From assembly GCF_024343735.1 (NCBI RefSeq), contig NZ_RJUE01000002.1:62001-126000 (forward strand): a DNA stretch of 64,000 nucleotides. The letters run 5' to 3'. Below, piece after piece: positions 34,252-42,173 of the stretch; within the stretch, counting starts at the first letter, position 1; every line of letters starts with the position of its first letter. The notes below the pieces were generated by a model, which saw only the letters and a program-made list of their open reading frames with translations, did no database searches and was not told the origin of the DNA. Source of the stretch: Lacihabitans sp. CCS-44 (GTDB taxonomy: Bacteria; Bacteroidota; Bacteroidia; Cytophagales; Spirosomataceae). The translations under genes and the position numbers were made by a program.

Positions 34252-34518
34252 ATGACCAAATTTATTTTTGACAGAAAAAAATTACAAGACTTATTAAATG
34301 ACTCCAGTAATACTGGTGATTTTGTCGTGGTTAATCTATCATTTGATTGCGATGGTGACGGAGATTACACCTTCCCTGCTAGAGTAACTGCATCAATCTC
34401 TGATGGACAACTTGATGAATTGGGAACAATAAAAACTGGAGAAAAAGAAGAACCAGGATGTCCAAGCCCTCCAGGATGTACTACAAAATCAATTAGAAAT
34501 AAATTGAACATGGTGTGA
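34252..34518 (+). CDS. Small protein with C-terminal GCPSPPGC motif, first gene of a sensor operon
   Basis: The ATG at 34252 gives 88 residues. An upstream TTG at 34246 would add two. No signal peptide is visible. The middle is acidic (FDCDGDGDYTFPARV), and the C-terminal part reads EEPGCPSPPGCTTKSIRNK with Cys70 and Cys76. No family is recognised with certainty, though small acidic proteins ending in Cys-Pro motifs are known to me from other Cytophagales. Its stop overlaps the start of the membrane-protein gene (ATGxxxTGA type, 4 bases), so it is cotranscribed with the sensor. It may be a signal or a sensor ligand; this is inference. Confidence 0.65.
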   Translation: MTKFIFDRKKLQDLLNDSSNTGDFVVVNLSFDCDGDGDYTFPARVTASISDGQLDELGTIKTGEKEEPGCPSPPGCTTKSIRNKLNMV

Positions 34519-35159
34519 AATGGTTTCTAATTTACAGTGATATAATTGCCCCCTCATTTTTTTTGATAATTATACTTATTAAGTTGATTCGGAAAGAAAA
34601 TTATGGGAGCAATTATATTTTGGTATATGCTATAATCCAAATATTGTTAAACAGTATTTGTGACTATATTGACTTTGTTGATGGTAATAATTACATGTAT
34701 TATTACATAAATCAGGTTTTAACTTTAATAACTCTTGGCTTCCTTTTTAAATCATTGTTAAGTCAAAAGAAAATCCTAAGTGATTTCTTTTTTATTATTT
34801 GTGTGATTAGTTCCTTATTTTATTCTGACAATATCACCAATTCATTTGCAAGCTTTCCATTCGGGATTTTATCAGTATTTATTATCATCAATAGTTTATA
34901 TTACTTTAAAATAAAGTTTAGCAACGTAGAATTAAATTATTTGTATGCCAATAAGAGCTTTTGGTATGTTGCAGGACTTTTTATTTATTTTTCGAGTAAT
35001 TTTCTAATATTCATTTCTTACAATAATTTAATTTCCAAATCTGAGACTATAAATTACGCTTATATTCTTTGGCTGTTTCACAACTTAATTTTTACACTTA
35101 TGTTTATTATTTTTTCACTTGTAGAATTATGGCCATTATTCCAAAAGAGATTCAATTAA
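34515..35159 (+). CDS. Integral membrane sensor-like protein (six to seven helices)
   Basis: This 214-residue protein is almost wholly hydrophobic, with about seven helices. The pattern of the last part (FWYVAGLFIYFSSNFLIFIS, then ILWLFHNLIFTLMFII) resembles membrane proteins that precede kinases lacking their own sensor domain in Bacteroidota. It overlaps the small-protein gene by 4 bases and the following kinase gene by 31 bases. I read it as the membrane sensing half of a split two-component sensor. The ligand is unknown, and no catalytic motif was seen. Confidence 0.7.
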   Translation: MKWFLIYSDIIAPSFFLIIILIKLIRKENYGSNYILVYAIIQILLNSICDYIDFVDGNNYMYYYINQVLTLITLGFLFKSLLSQKKILSDFFFIICVISSLFYSDNITNSFASFPFGILSVFIIINSLYYFKIKFSNVELNYLYANKSFWYVAGLFIYFSSNFLIFISYNNLISKSETINYAYILWLFHNLIFTLMFIIFSLVELWPLFQKRFN

Positions 35160-35914
35160 TACTAGAAATAACAGTTTTAATATTAAGCCTTGTTATTTTT
35201 ATAGTTTTCCTCGTAATTAATAATCAAAGAAAAGTTAACTCTTTGATTTTGGAAAAAATTAAAAGAGAAAAGTTATACGAACAAGAAATCCTAAACGCAG
35301 AAAACGAAATTCAAGACGCCACCATGAAACACATCAGCCGTGAGCTGCACGATAATGTGGGGCAGATGCTAACTTTAGTCAAAATTCAACTCAATAATCT
35401 TTCGGAAGAATCGCCTGAGAATAAGAAGATCAATGATTCTAAAGAGTTTGTGAATAATGTTTTGACGGATATCAGGGCACTGTCAAAGAGTTTGAATAGT
35501 GACAATCTTTTACATGAAGGACTCGAAAAAGCCATTGGATTTGAGGTGGAGCGGGTGAAAAAGTTGGGCAACTATGCTGTGAAATTCTCTGCAAATACCG
35601 GAATTGTATCCGTTGACCGCAAAAAGGAAGTTTTGATCTTCAGGATTTTTCAAGAATTGCTCCAAAACTGTTTGAAACATGCCAAGGCAAAAAATATCGA
35701 AGTTAGTTTGGAAGAGACAATACAATGCCTTAATTTGGAGGTGGTTGACGATGGCATTGGATTCGATTTCGACACAAAAATTCAGAAAAATGGCTTTCAA
35801 AGTGGTGCGGGACTGAGTAACCTTATCCACCGGGCTGAATTGATGAATGGCAATTTGATTTTCGAACGAGGAAAGGTCAGCGGCACCAGAGCCCATTTAA
35901 CCATTCCCGTTTAA
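35129..35914 (+). CDS. Sensor histidine kinase with one N-terminal membrane helix
   Basis: The start at 35129 (MAIIPKEIQLILEITVLILS) is chosen over an earlier ATG inside the preceding gene. The 261-residue protein has one membrane helix (about 10-30), a short coiled segment, the HisKA_3 box with phospho-His near residue 74 in SRELHDNVGQ, and a HATPase domain (LLQNCLKHAKAKN, VDDGIGFDF, GAGLSNL). There is no sensor domain of its own, so it probably depends on the 7-helix protein encoded just upstream. It precedes its response regulator by 6 bases. Confidence 0.9.
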   Translation: MAIIPKEIQLILEITVLILSLVIFIVFLVINNQRKVNSLILEKIKREKLYEQEILNAENEIQDATMKHISRELHDNVGQMLTLVKIQLNNLSEESPENKKINDSKEFVNNVLTDIRALSKSLNSDNLLHEGLEKAIGFEVERVKKLGNYAVKFSANTGIVSVDRKKEVLIFRIFQELLQNCLKHAKAKNIEVSLEETIQCLNLEVVDDGIGFDFDTKIQKNGFQSGAGLSNLIHRAELMNGNLIFERGKVSGTRAHLTIPV

Positions 35915-35920
35915 AAACCT

Positions 35921-36565
35921 ATGACAACTATTGCCTTAGCGGATGATCACCACCTCATTCGCAATGCCCTCGTAGAACTAATTAATCGTTTTGAAGGATT
36001 TCAAGTCATCTTTGATGTTGCTGATGGTCAACAGTTCATGGATTATCTTCAACAAAATCAAGCCCCAGACATTGCACTTATCGACATCAATATGCCAGAA
36101 AAAAATGGCTATGAAACCACAGAATACCTCACAAACCATTACCCGCAAATCAAAACTTTGGCCCTATCGGTTGAAGATAATGAGGAGTCTATCATCAGAA
36201 TGTTGCGATGTGGGGCCAAAGGTTATTTGTTGAAAGATACGGATACCGTGAATTTTAGAACTGCATTGGAGATTGTTCGTGACAAAGGATATTATCACAG
36301 CGAGTTGGTATCCAACACTCTCCTTAGAAGTCTTCACAAACCGAATGGTTCTACAACCAAACCTGTGATTCAATTTCAAGCCCGTGAGCAAGAGTTTTTA
36401 GAATTGGCTTGTTCAGAGCTCACTTACAAAGAAATAGCCGATAAAATGTGTCTTTCACCTAGAACTATTGATGGTTACAGGGAGAATCTATTTATAAAAT
36501 TGGAGTTAAAATCTCGTGTGGGCTTGGTACTTTTCGCTATTAAAAATGGATTAGTAAATATTTAA
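35921..36565 (+). CDS. NarL/FixJ-type response regulator
   Basis: The 214-residue protein has a receiver with Asp8/Asp9, phospho-acceptor Asp55 in IALIDINMP and Lys in GYLLKD, and a LuxR-type HTH at about 148-205 (AREQEFLELACSELTYKEIA followed by DKMCLSPRTIDGYRENL). It is encoded directly behind the kinase and surely is its partner. Targets are unknown; the divergent operon and its own promoter region are natural candidates. Confidence 0.92.
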   Translation: MTTIALADDHHLIRNALVELINRFEGFQVIFDVADGQQFMDYLQQNQAPDIALIDINMPEKNGYETTEYLTNHYPQIKTLALSVEDNEESIIRMLRCGAKGYLLKDTDTVNFRTALEIVRDKGYYHSELVSNTLLRSLHKPNGSTTKPVIQFQAREQEFLELACSELTYKEIADKMCLSPRTIDGYRENLFIKLELKSRVGLVLFAIKNGLVNI

Positions 36566-36570
36566 AAACC

Positions 36571-36939
36571 ATGTCCTACTCCCAATCCCTCGCTAACCGC
36601 ATACGAACCAGCCTACAAAACCTCGATAATGTGGAGGAAAAGCAAATGATGGGTGGTTTGTGTTTTATGGTAAACGACAAAATGTGTGTGGGTATCATCA
36701 AAGATGACCTCATGTGCAGAGTGGATCCCGACTTGAAGCCTGAACTTTTGGAAAAGCTAGGTTGCTTCGAAATGATGTTTACAGGCAGACCTATGAAGGC
36801 CTTCGTGCAAGTAGATGAAACAGGCCTAAGAACCCAAGCCGATTTCGATTTTTGGATACAACAATGTCTCGACTACAACCCAAAAGCTCAGGCCAGCAAA
36901 AAGAAGAAAAAGAAAGATGGAACTTACTCAATTGGATGA
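36571..36939 (+). CDS. TfoX/Sxy N-terminal domain protein
   Basis: The 122-residue protein carries the TfoX N-terminal domain: VEEKQMMGGLCFMVNDKMCV, a DDLMCRVDP segment, the MMFTGRPMKAFVQVDE motif, and a Lys-rich end (KKKKKKDG). Full TfoX/Sxy proteins help competence regulation, but single-domain versions are common in Bacteroidota and uncharacterised. It follows the response regulator by 5 bases, so it is likely the last gene of that operon. A role in competence should not be assumed. Confidence 0.8.
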   Translation: MSYSQSLANRIRTSLQNLDNVEEKQMMGGLCFMVNDKMCVGIIKDDLMCRVDPDLKPELLEKLGCFEMMFTGRPMKAFVQVDETGLRTQADFDFWIQQCLDYNPKAQASKKKKKKDGTYSIG

Positions 36940-36959
36940 TTTTCTTATTTTGCTTAAAT

Positions 36960-37173
36960 AAGCCTCGCTTAAGGTTTTAGCAATGAACTTATCGACAAGA
37001 TAAAGTACTAAATGTTCCTTATATTTTCTGTGCAGTCCGTTGAAAAATTTAACCACTCCAATCAATTTAATATCTTTGATGCAAATGTGAAATTTTTCAG
37101 AGGATCATTGCACAGAAAGTGTTTTTTTTGTTTTTTGTTTTTTTTTTAAAAGAAAGCCTCGCTGGCCAAGCGA
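36960..37173. other. Large inverted repeat with flanking 10-base direct repeats (MITE-like or structured RNA)
   Basis: A 307-base gene-free stretch holds several nested features. TTTCTGTGCA (37025-37034) pairs with TGCACAGAAA (37109-37118), and TGAAAAATTT (37041-37050) with AAATTTTTCA (37090-37099), which makes a two-step hairpin with a 39-base loop. A T-rich run at 37121-37147 follows, as behind a terminator. AAGCCTCGCT occurs at 36960-36969 and 37154-37163 as direct repeats. The right copy sits in a small hairpin TCGCT-GGCCA-AGCGA. Possible readings are a terminator, a small RNA, or a degenerate miniature element. Confidence 0.6.
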
Positions 37174-37246
37174 CGAAAGTGATTTACAAATAGAAACTAT
37201 TCTAATCAATTCTAAGTATCAACGAGGTTCAACAAAAATAGGAAAT

Positions 37247-38461
37247 CTACTTCCCAGCATAAGCCAACACCTTCTCCCAAACTCTAAAAATATTACCGGA
37301 GCAAATTTTCTCAATATCAGATTCTAAATATCCGCGTCGAAGTAGTTCAGCCAGGAGGTTTGGATAATCACCTACATCTTTCAGACCGGTTGGAAGACTA
37401 TTTCCCACCCCATCAAAGTCAGAACCGAGTCCTACATGGTCTATTCCTGCCAGTTTCACTACGTTGTCTATGTGGTCTGCCACTTTTTTTACATCGGCAA
37501 ATGCGAGCGGATGTTTTGCAAAGAACTCGTCTATAATCGGTTCAGCCGCTTCGTCACGGGCTTTTAGGCCCTTTTTATCAAGAATGGTTTTAATTTCAGC
37601 TTGTAGACTTTTTCTGTATTCTGTCACTTCCCTGGATAAGAATGTTGAACCGAAGTTGATCATAATTACCCCGCCATTTTTGCCCAATTTCGTTATCATG
37701 TCGTCCGACATATTTCTTTGAAAATCAGGGGTGAATTTCCTTGAGGACGAATGAGAAGCTATCACAGGCACTGGCGACATTTCCACCACCTGATAAAAAG
37801 TATCGTCAGACACATGCGAGATATCCACCAAAACACCTTCTTTATTCATAGTTTTTACCACTTCTCTGCCAAAAGGACTCAGGCCTTTCCAGGTGTGGGT
37901 GGTGTCGTAGCTTGAATCACATATTCGGTTGTCTTTTCCATGGCTGAGTGTTATATAACTGATGCCTTTGGCCCTATATTTGGCCACATCAGCCACTTCT
38001 CCTATTGGTGAGCCGTTTTCCATACCCATGGGGAGGGCTATTTTGCCTTTTTTGAATATTTCACGTATTTCTGCTGGAGTTTTGGCCACTTCAAAGTAGT
38101 CGCTTTTTTCAGTGGCTATGTAGTTGACCATCGTTATGAGCGAATCCGCCAATTTTTGAGCCCCTTGCGTATCATAACTTGCTGGTATGTAAATCGACAT
38201 AAACGGTGCAGAAAGTCCACCTTTTTTGGCTCTTTTATAATCAAAATCACCTTCTTTGGTTTCTACCGGTATACCAGTAAATTCCTTTTGCATCTGAAAA
38301 TTCTTGACTTTAAGTCTATAAGGCAAATCCACATGGCCATCTACCATGATGTATTTATGAGCCAATTCATCGGCTTTTTTCTGATAATCTGATTCTGGAG
38401 TTTTGTTTACTTTACAAGCAAAAATAGTAGCAGATATGCCAATTAGATAGATTTTTTTCAT
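37247..38461 (-). CDS. Membrane dipeptidase, M19 family lipoprotein
   Basis: The 404-residue protein is a lipoprotein (lipobox IFAC, Cys16). It shows the M19 metal sites: MVDGHVDLPYRL, the glutamate in MGMENGSPIG, DISHVSDDTF and ASHSSSRKF, then DHVGLGSDFDGVG near the end. M19 dipeptidases use two zinc ions to cleave dipeptides, including some D-amino acid dipeptides. As a lipoprotein it probably faces the periplasm and helps peptide recovery or wall recycling. It stands alone between the hairpin region and a small lipoprotein gene. Confidence 0.92.
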   Translation of the reverse strand: MKKIYLIGISATIFACKVNKTPESDYQKKADELAHKYIMVDGHVDLPYRLKVKNFQMQKEFTGIPVETKEGDFDYKRAKKGGLSAPFMSIYIPASYDTQGAQKLADSLITMVNYIATEKSDYFEVAKTPAEIREIFKKGKIALPMGMENGSPIGEVADVAKYRAKGISYITLSHGKDNRICDSSYDTTHTWKGLSPFGREVVKTMNKEGVLVDISHVSDDTFYQVVEMSPVPVIASHSSSRKFTPDFQRNMSDDMITKLGKNGGVIMINFGSTFLSREVTEYRKSLQAEIKTILDKKGLKARDEAAEPIIDEFFAKHPLAFADVKKVADHIDNVVKLAGIDHVGLGSDFDGVGNSLPTGLKDVGDYPNLLAELLRRGYLESDIEKICSGNIFRVWEKVLAYAGK

Positions 38462-38577
38462 GATGAAGAAAGGGTATTTTTAAACAAGATAAAACCCTTA
38501 AAACTATTCACCAAATAATTAGGAAACTATACCGAAGAAATTATAATTCATGGTGGAATTTTCCAACAAAACTAGCA

Positions 38578-39099
38578 TCAAAGTTGATTCAATACGATTG
38601 GTGTGGTTTCAACTGTATTGCTTTTGTTTCCGGCACGGTCTTTTATGTATACCTCAAACTTCACAGTGTCTTTTTTTACTGGCCAGAAAGCCGTTTCTAT
38701 TTCTATTCGATAGCGTAGGGTACCCTCTATAGGGCCAATTTTATCGTCGGTCTTGAGTCTTGGATAAAAACCCGATAGAGTTTCGAACGTATTAAACTGC
38801 GTAAAAACGCCCTTCGTTTTCCGGAACGATTTCACCACATAGTTGTAGTCGGTTTGTGGTACTTTGCTTCCAATTTCTTCTGCATTGAAGCCCAAGTCGC
38901 CATCGCCATCTTGAAATTTTACTGAAACTATGATGGAGTCTTTTTTTGCTCCTGTAAACTGGTCAAGCCTAATGTCTTTGGTGATAGAGGCAAACTCGAT
39001 GTTGGGTGTCATGGAAAAATCAGGCTCTTTGTAACAAGAACTGAGGGCTAAAATTGCCAAGCCAAAAAATATTAAATCTTTAAAATGCTGCTTACTCAT
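38578..39099 (-). CDS. Lipoprotein of unknown function
   Basis: The real start is ATG 39099 (MSKQHFKDLIFFGLAILALSSC), since the longer frame runs antisense into the LuxE-like gene. The 173-residue protein has lipidated Cys22 and beta-rich sequence with calcium-site-like VKFQDGDGDLGFNAEEIGSK and a C-terminal Ig-like KFEVYIKDRAGNKSNTVETTP. Proteins of this plan occur in Bacteroidota next to diverse genes. It is divergent from the acyltransferase gene with 54 bases between starts. Export to the periplasm or surface is likely; the function is unknown. Confidence 0.7.
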   Translation of the reverse strand: MSKQHFKDLIFFGLAILALSSCYKEPDFSMTPNIEFASITKDIRLDQFTGAKKDSIIVSVKFQDGDGDLGFNAEEIGSKVPQTDYNYVVKSFRKTKGVFTQFNTFETLSGFYPRLKTDDKIGPIEGTLRYRIEIETAFWPVKKDTVKFEVYIKDRAGNKSNTVETTPIVLNQL

Positions 39100-39110
39100 G
39101 TGAGAAAACT

Positions 39111-39118
39111 TATTTTTG
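39111..39118 (+). promoter_or_regulatory. -7 promoter box TATTTTTG of the LuxE-like gene
   Basis: TAnnTTTG match 36 bases before the ATG at 39154, within the divergent region. No clear -33. Confidence 0.4.
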
Positions 39119-39153
39119 TAAAAATAATTAAAACCAAGGACATTTAAACAAAA

Positions 39154-40209
39154 ATGACCATCAGAGACGAACTCAAGGCTGCTTTGGTACAACTCGACCA
39201 GAATCCATATTCTTTCGAAAAACTCGCTCTGGAGGTTTTTAGGTTTCAGTTTGCCCAAAATCCAGTGTACCATAGGTACGTCAAGTTTTTGTATAAAGAT
39301 ATAAAAAAAATTGACCGCCTCGAAAAAATTCCGTTTTTGCCTATCGAATTTTTCAAAAATCATCAAGTGATTTCTGGCCAAGTAGAGCCGCAAATAACTT
39401 TCGAAAGTAGCGGAACAACATCTGCTAATACGAGCCGACATTATGTAAGCGACTTACCCTTTTACGAACTCATGAGCCGCAATACTTTTGAGGCTTTTTA
39501 TGGCCCGCTTACTGACTTTCATGTGTTTGCTCTTCTGCCTTCTTATCTCGAACGAAATAACTCTTCGTTGGTATATATGGTTCAAAACTTTATTTTTCAC
39601 AGCTTCAGTCAGTTCGGTGGATTTTATCTGGATAATCTCGATGAGATGATTGAAAACATGACAGAGGCGGCCAAGGATGGAAGAAAAATACTGTTGGTTG
39701 GCGTTACCTTTGGCCTTTTGGATTTGGCCGAAAATGAAGTTTTGGCGGAGAAAATCAAAGCCATTTCAGATAAAGTTATCATTATGGAAACTGGCGGCAT
39801 GAAAGGCCGACGTAAAGAAATGGTAAGGGAAGAACTGCATGGGGTTCTTACAGCTGCTTTTGGTGTAAAATATATTCACTCCGAATATGGCATGACAGAG
39901 CTGCTTTCGCAGGGCTATTCCAAAGGCGAAGGCGTTTTCTATTTGCCCAAAACCATGAGGATTTTATTACGCGAAATCAACGACCCCTTTACATATTTGC
40001 CCAGTTTTGCTCTAGGCGAACCCGACCAAGACGTAAAATATAGGGGACGAACGGGCGGAATAAATGTGGTAGACTTGGCCAATATAGACTCTTGCTCTTT
40101 TATCGAAACCAAAGATTTGGGGAGTTTTACACCTGACTACGAAGGCTTTAAGGTTATGGGGAGATTTGACAATTCGGATATCCGTGGCTGCAACTTGATG
40201 TTGAGCTAA
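39154..40209 (+). CDS. LuxE-like acyl-protein synthetase / acyltransferase
   Basis: The 351-residue protein has the ANL-related core of LuxE: IPFLPIEFFKNHQVIS, ESSGTTSANTSRHYVSD (nucleotide-binding Ser/Thr/Gly loop), and HSEYGMTELLSQGYS. LuxE-type enzymes activate fatty acids with ATP to an acyl-enzyme, in light-emitting bacteria together with LuxC/LuxD. No luciferase or reductase genes are here. In Bacteroidota related proteins are found alone or in polysaccharide/phenazine-like loci, with acyl or aryl acid activation as the likely chemistry. The substrate is unknown. Confidence 0.8.
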   Translation: MTIRDELKAALVQLDQNPYSFEKLALEVFRFQFAQNPVYHRYVKFLYKDIKKIDRLEKIPFLPIEFFKNHQVISGQVEPQITFESSGTTSANTSRHYVSDLPFYELMSRNTFEAFYGPLTDFHVFALLPSYLERNNSSLVYMVQNFIFHSFSQFGGFYLDNLDEMIENMTEAAKDGRKILLVGVTFGLLDLAENEVLAEKIKAISDKVIIMETGGMKGRRKEMVREELHGVLTAAFGVKYIHSEYGMTELLSQGYSKGEGVFYLPKTMRILLREINDPFTYLPSFALGEPDQDVKYRGRTGGINVVDLANIDSCSFIETKDLGSFTPDYEGFKVMGRFDNSDIRGCNLMLS

Positions 40210-40313
40210 AAAGCCTTTCAAATCTCAGGAAGGCCTTTCGTCCAAAAAAAATCACCAAAACAAACCTTTATTCTAAAAATTGAGTTTAACATTTATACAA
40301 AAAAATAAAAACT

Positions 40314-40775
40314 ATGACATTGAAAATAGGCGACGTAGCTCCAGATTTTACATTGGTTTCTTCAGACAAATCACAAGTAAGTCTTTCAGATTTTAAAGGC
40401 AAAAAAGTTGTTGTATTGTTCTTTCCAATGGCTTTTACGGGAGTTTGCACCACCGAATTGTGCTCATTGCGTGACGACATTGCTACTTACAGCTCATTAA
40501 ATGCCGAAATCTTGGCTATTTCAGTAGATTCACCATTTACCTTGGGTAAGTTTAAGGAAGACCAAAAACTACCTTTTCCATTACTTTCTGATTTTAACAA
40601 GACTGCAAGTGCCGCTTATGGAGCTCAATACGAAGAGTTTGTTTTGGGCTTGAAAGGTGTAGCAAAAAGGTCTGCGTTTGTTGTAAATCCTGACGGAACT
40701 TTGGCTTATGCCGAGGTGTTGGAAAGTGCCGGCGATTTGCCAAATTTTGACAACGTAAAAGCCGCTTTGGCTTAA
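40314..40775 (+). CDS. Peroxiredoxin (AhpC/TSA, BCP/AhpE-like)
   Basis: This 153-residue thioredoxin-fold protein has the peroxidatic Cys45 in [12 protein letters not shown] and the conserved Arg and Thr of the active site region ([15 protein letters not shown]). A second Cys at 50, five residues on, may act as resolving Cys as in atypical 2-Cys BCP types. Peroxiredoxins reduce H2O2 and organic peroxides with thioredoxin or low-molecular thiols in the cytoplasm. The gene stands alone and probably ends at the hairpin at 40793-40838. Confidence 0.88.
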   Translation: MTLKIGDVAPDFTLVSSDKSQVSLSDFKGKKVVVLFFPMAFTGVCTTELCSLRDDIATYSSLNAEILAISVDSPFTLGKFKEDQKLPFPLLSDFNKTASAAYGAQYEEFVLGLKGVAKRSAFVVNPDGTLAYAEVLESAGDLPNFDNVKAALA

Positions 40776-40792
40776 TAATAAATACTTTAGGC

Positions 40793-40838
40793 TGTCTTTG
40801 AAATGCTCCTTTGGCTTTCCGAGGCAGCTTTTTTTTAT
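40793..40838 (+). terminator. Probable terminator after the peroxiredoxin gene
   Basis: Two-step stem GCTGTC / GGCAGC and inner GAAA(T)GC / GCTTTC, followed by eight T. It ends just before the ATG of the metallophosphoesterase gene at 40846, so that gene needs its own start signal or read-through. Confidence 0.5.
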
Positions 40839-40845
40839 ACAAATT

Positions 40846-42084
40846 ATGAATAGGATATTTTTTTTAGGAGTCACCATATTGGTATTTTTACTGATAGACT
40901 ACTACTTTTTTCAAGCCGTAAAGATTGGTATCAAAGGTCTGGCAGAAAACACCCAAAAATGGATTAAAATCATTTACTGGAGCATTCCCGTTCTCTCGCT
41001 TTTGATTTCGTTTGGAGGCATGGTGCTTTACCCTGAATATCTAAGTGCGAAAGTCAGGAATTTGATGGTGGCTTCTGTTTTTATTATATATATATCCAAA
41101 ATAATGGGGGCCGCTTTCTTATTGATTGGAGATATCGTAAATATTATCAAGAACTTAGGTCTAAAAGCTACTGGTAATGCCGAGCCAGGAAGTCCGATAA
41201 TTGGTCGGGGTGAATTTTTGGCTAAAGGTGCTATGGCTGTTGGTGGGGCTCATTTGGGAATTATGGCCTACGGAATTATCTCAGGAGCACATGATTACAG
41301 AGTTAAAAAAGTGCCTTTGTATCTGAAGAATCTACCCAAATCTTTCGAAGGCATGACCATCGCACAGCTCTCAGACATACATTCAGGAAGTTTTTATAAC
41401 AAAACTGCCGTGCAAGGTGGGGTGGATATGTTGTTGGCACAAAAACCTGATGTGGTGTTTTTTACGGGTGATTTGGTGAACAATGAAGCCAAAGAATTGA
41501 ACGATTATTTTGATGTTTTCAAAAAAGTAAAGGCTCCATTGGGTGTTTATTCAACACTCGGCAACCACGACTATGGCGATTATATACCTTGGGACAGCGA
41601 AGAAAAGAAGGTCAAAAACCTTGAAACGCTCATTGCTGGTCATAAACAAATGGGTTGGGATATTCTTATGGACGAAAACCGCAGCATCAAACTTGGTGGC
41701 GAACAGCTGGGTATTGTAGGAATTCAGAACTGGGGCATGGGCGGTTTTAAGAAAAAGGGTGATTTGAAAAAAGCACTGGTCGGTACAGAAGAATACACCA
41801 ACAAACTTTTGCTATCGCACGATCCAAGCCATTGGAGAGCCCAAGTTTTGGGTAAAACAGACATCGATGCTGCTTTTGCTGGTCATACACACGGTATGCA
41901 ATATGGAATAGAAATCGGTGGATTTCAGTGGAGTCCCGTACAGTTTCGTTACAAAGAATGGGCCGGTCTATATAAAGAAAACGATCAGCAATTATACGTA
42001 AACCGAGGTTTCGGATTTTTGGGATATCCTGGTAGAGTAGGTATTTTACCCGAAATCACCGTTTTTGAATTGAAAAGAGCCTAA
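40846..42084 (+). CDS. Membrane-anchored metallophosphoesterase (YkuE-like)
   Basis: With the ATG at 40846 the protein has 412 residues; an upstream in-frame start lies inside the terminator. About four hydrophobic segments come first (residues 5-150), then a calcineurin-like phosphoesterase domain with the metal sites AQLSDIHSG, FFTGDLVNN, TLGNHDYGD, LLLSHDP and FAGHTHG. Such proteins are found at the outer face of the inner membrane and hydrolyse phosphoesters, in some cases lipid-linked ones. The order of motifs is complete. The substrate is unknown. Confidence 0.88.
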   Translation: MNRIFFLGVTILVFLLIDYYFFQAVKIGIKGLAENTQKWIKIIYWSIPVLSLLISFGGMVLYPEYLSAKVRNLMVASVFIIYISKIMGAAFLLIGDIVNIIKNLGLKATGNAEPGSPIIGRGEFLAKGAMAVGGAHLGIMAYGIISGAHDYRVKKVPLYLKNLPKSFEGMTIAQLSDIHSGSFYNKTAVQGGVDMLLAQKPDVVFFTGDLVNNEAKELNDYFDVFKKVKAPLGVYSTLGNHDYGDYIPWDSEEKKVKNLETLIAGHKQMGWDILMDENRSIKLGGEQLGIVGIQNWGMGGFKKKGDLKKALVGTEEYTNKLLLSHDPSHWRAQVLGKTDIDAAFAGHTHGMQYGIEIGGFQWSPVQFRYKEWAGLYKENDQQLYVNRGFGFLGYPGRVGILPEITVFELKRA

Positions 42085-42109
42085 GAATCTTACATCTATA
42101 ATTTACGAT

Positions 42110-42138
42110 AAAATGACCAGTATTTTGCTGGTCATTTT
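42110..42138. terminator. Intrinsic terminator after the metallophosphoesterase gene
   Basis: Perfect 11-bp stem AAAATGACCAG / CTGGTCATTTT with loop TATTTTG and T-tail, 36 bases before the MATE gene. Confidence 0.9.
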
Positions 42139-42173
42139 TGTTTTCGTAGGATATTAATGTCGAAATTTGCAAC

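Noticed and set aside
34252-34518. Lanthipeptide or other RiPP precursor in a biosynthetic cluster
   Set aside because: No modification enzyme, radical-SAM protein, ATP-grasp ligase or peptide exporter gene is in the block, so only a possible signal or ligand role is kept.
26662-36565. Classical agr-type quorum system
   Set aside because: There is no AgrB-like peptidase or AgrD-like precursor, and the LytTR proteins lack receivers, so only a loose analogy holds.
39100-39441. N-terminal extension of the lipoprotein gene at 38578-39099
   Set aside because: The extension lies antisense to the conserved LuxE-like gene, and the lipoprotein signal begins exactly at the ATG at 39099.
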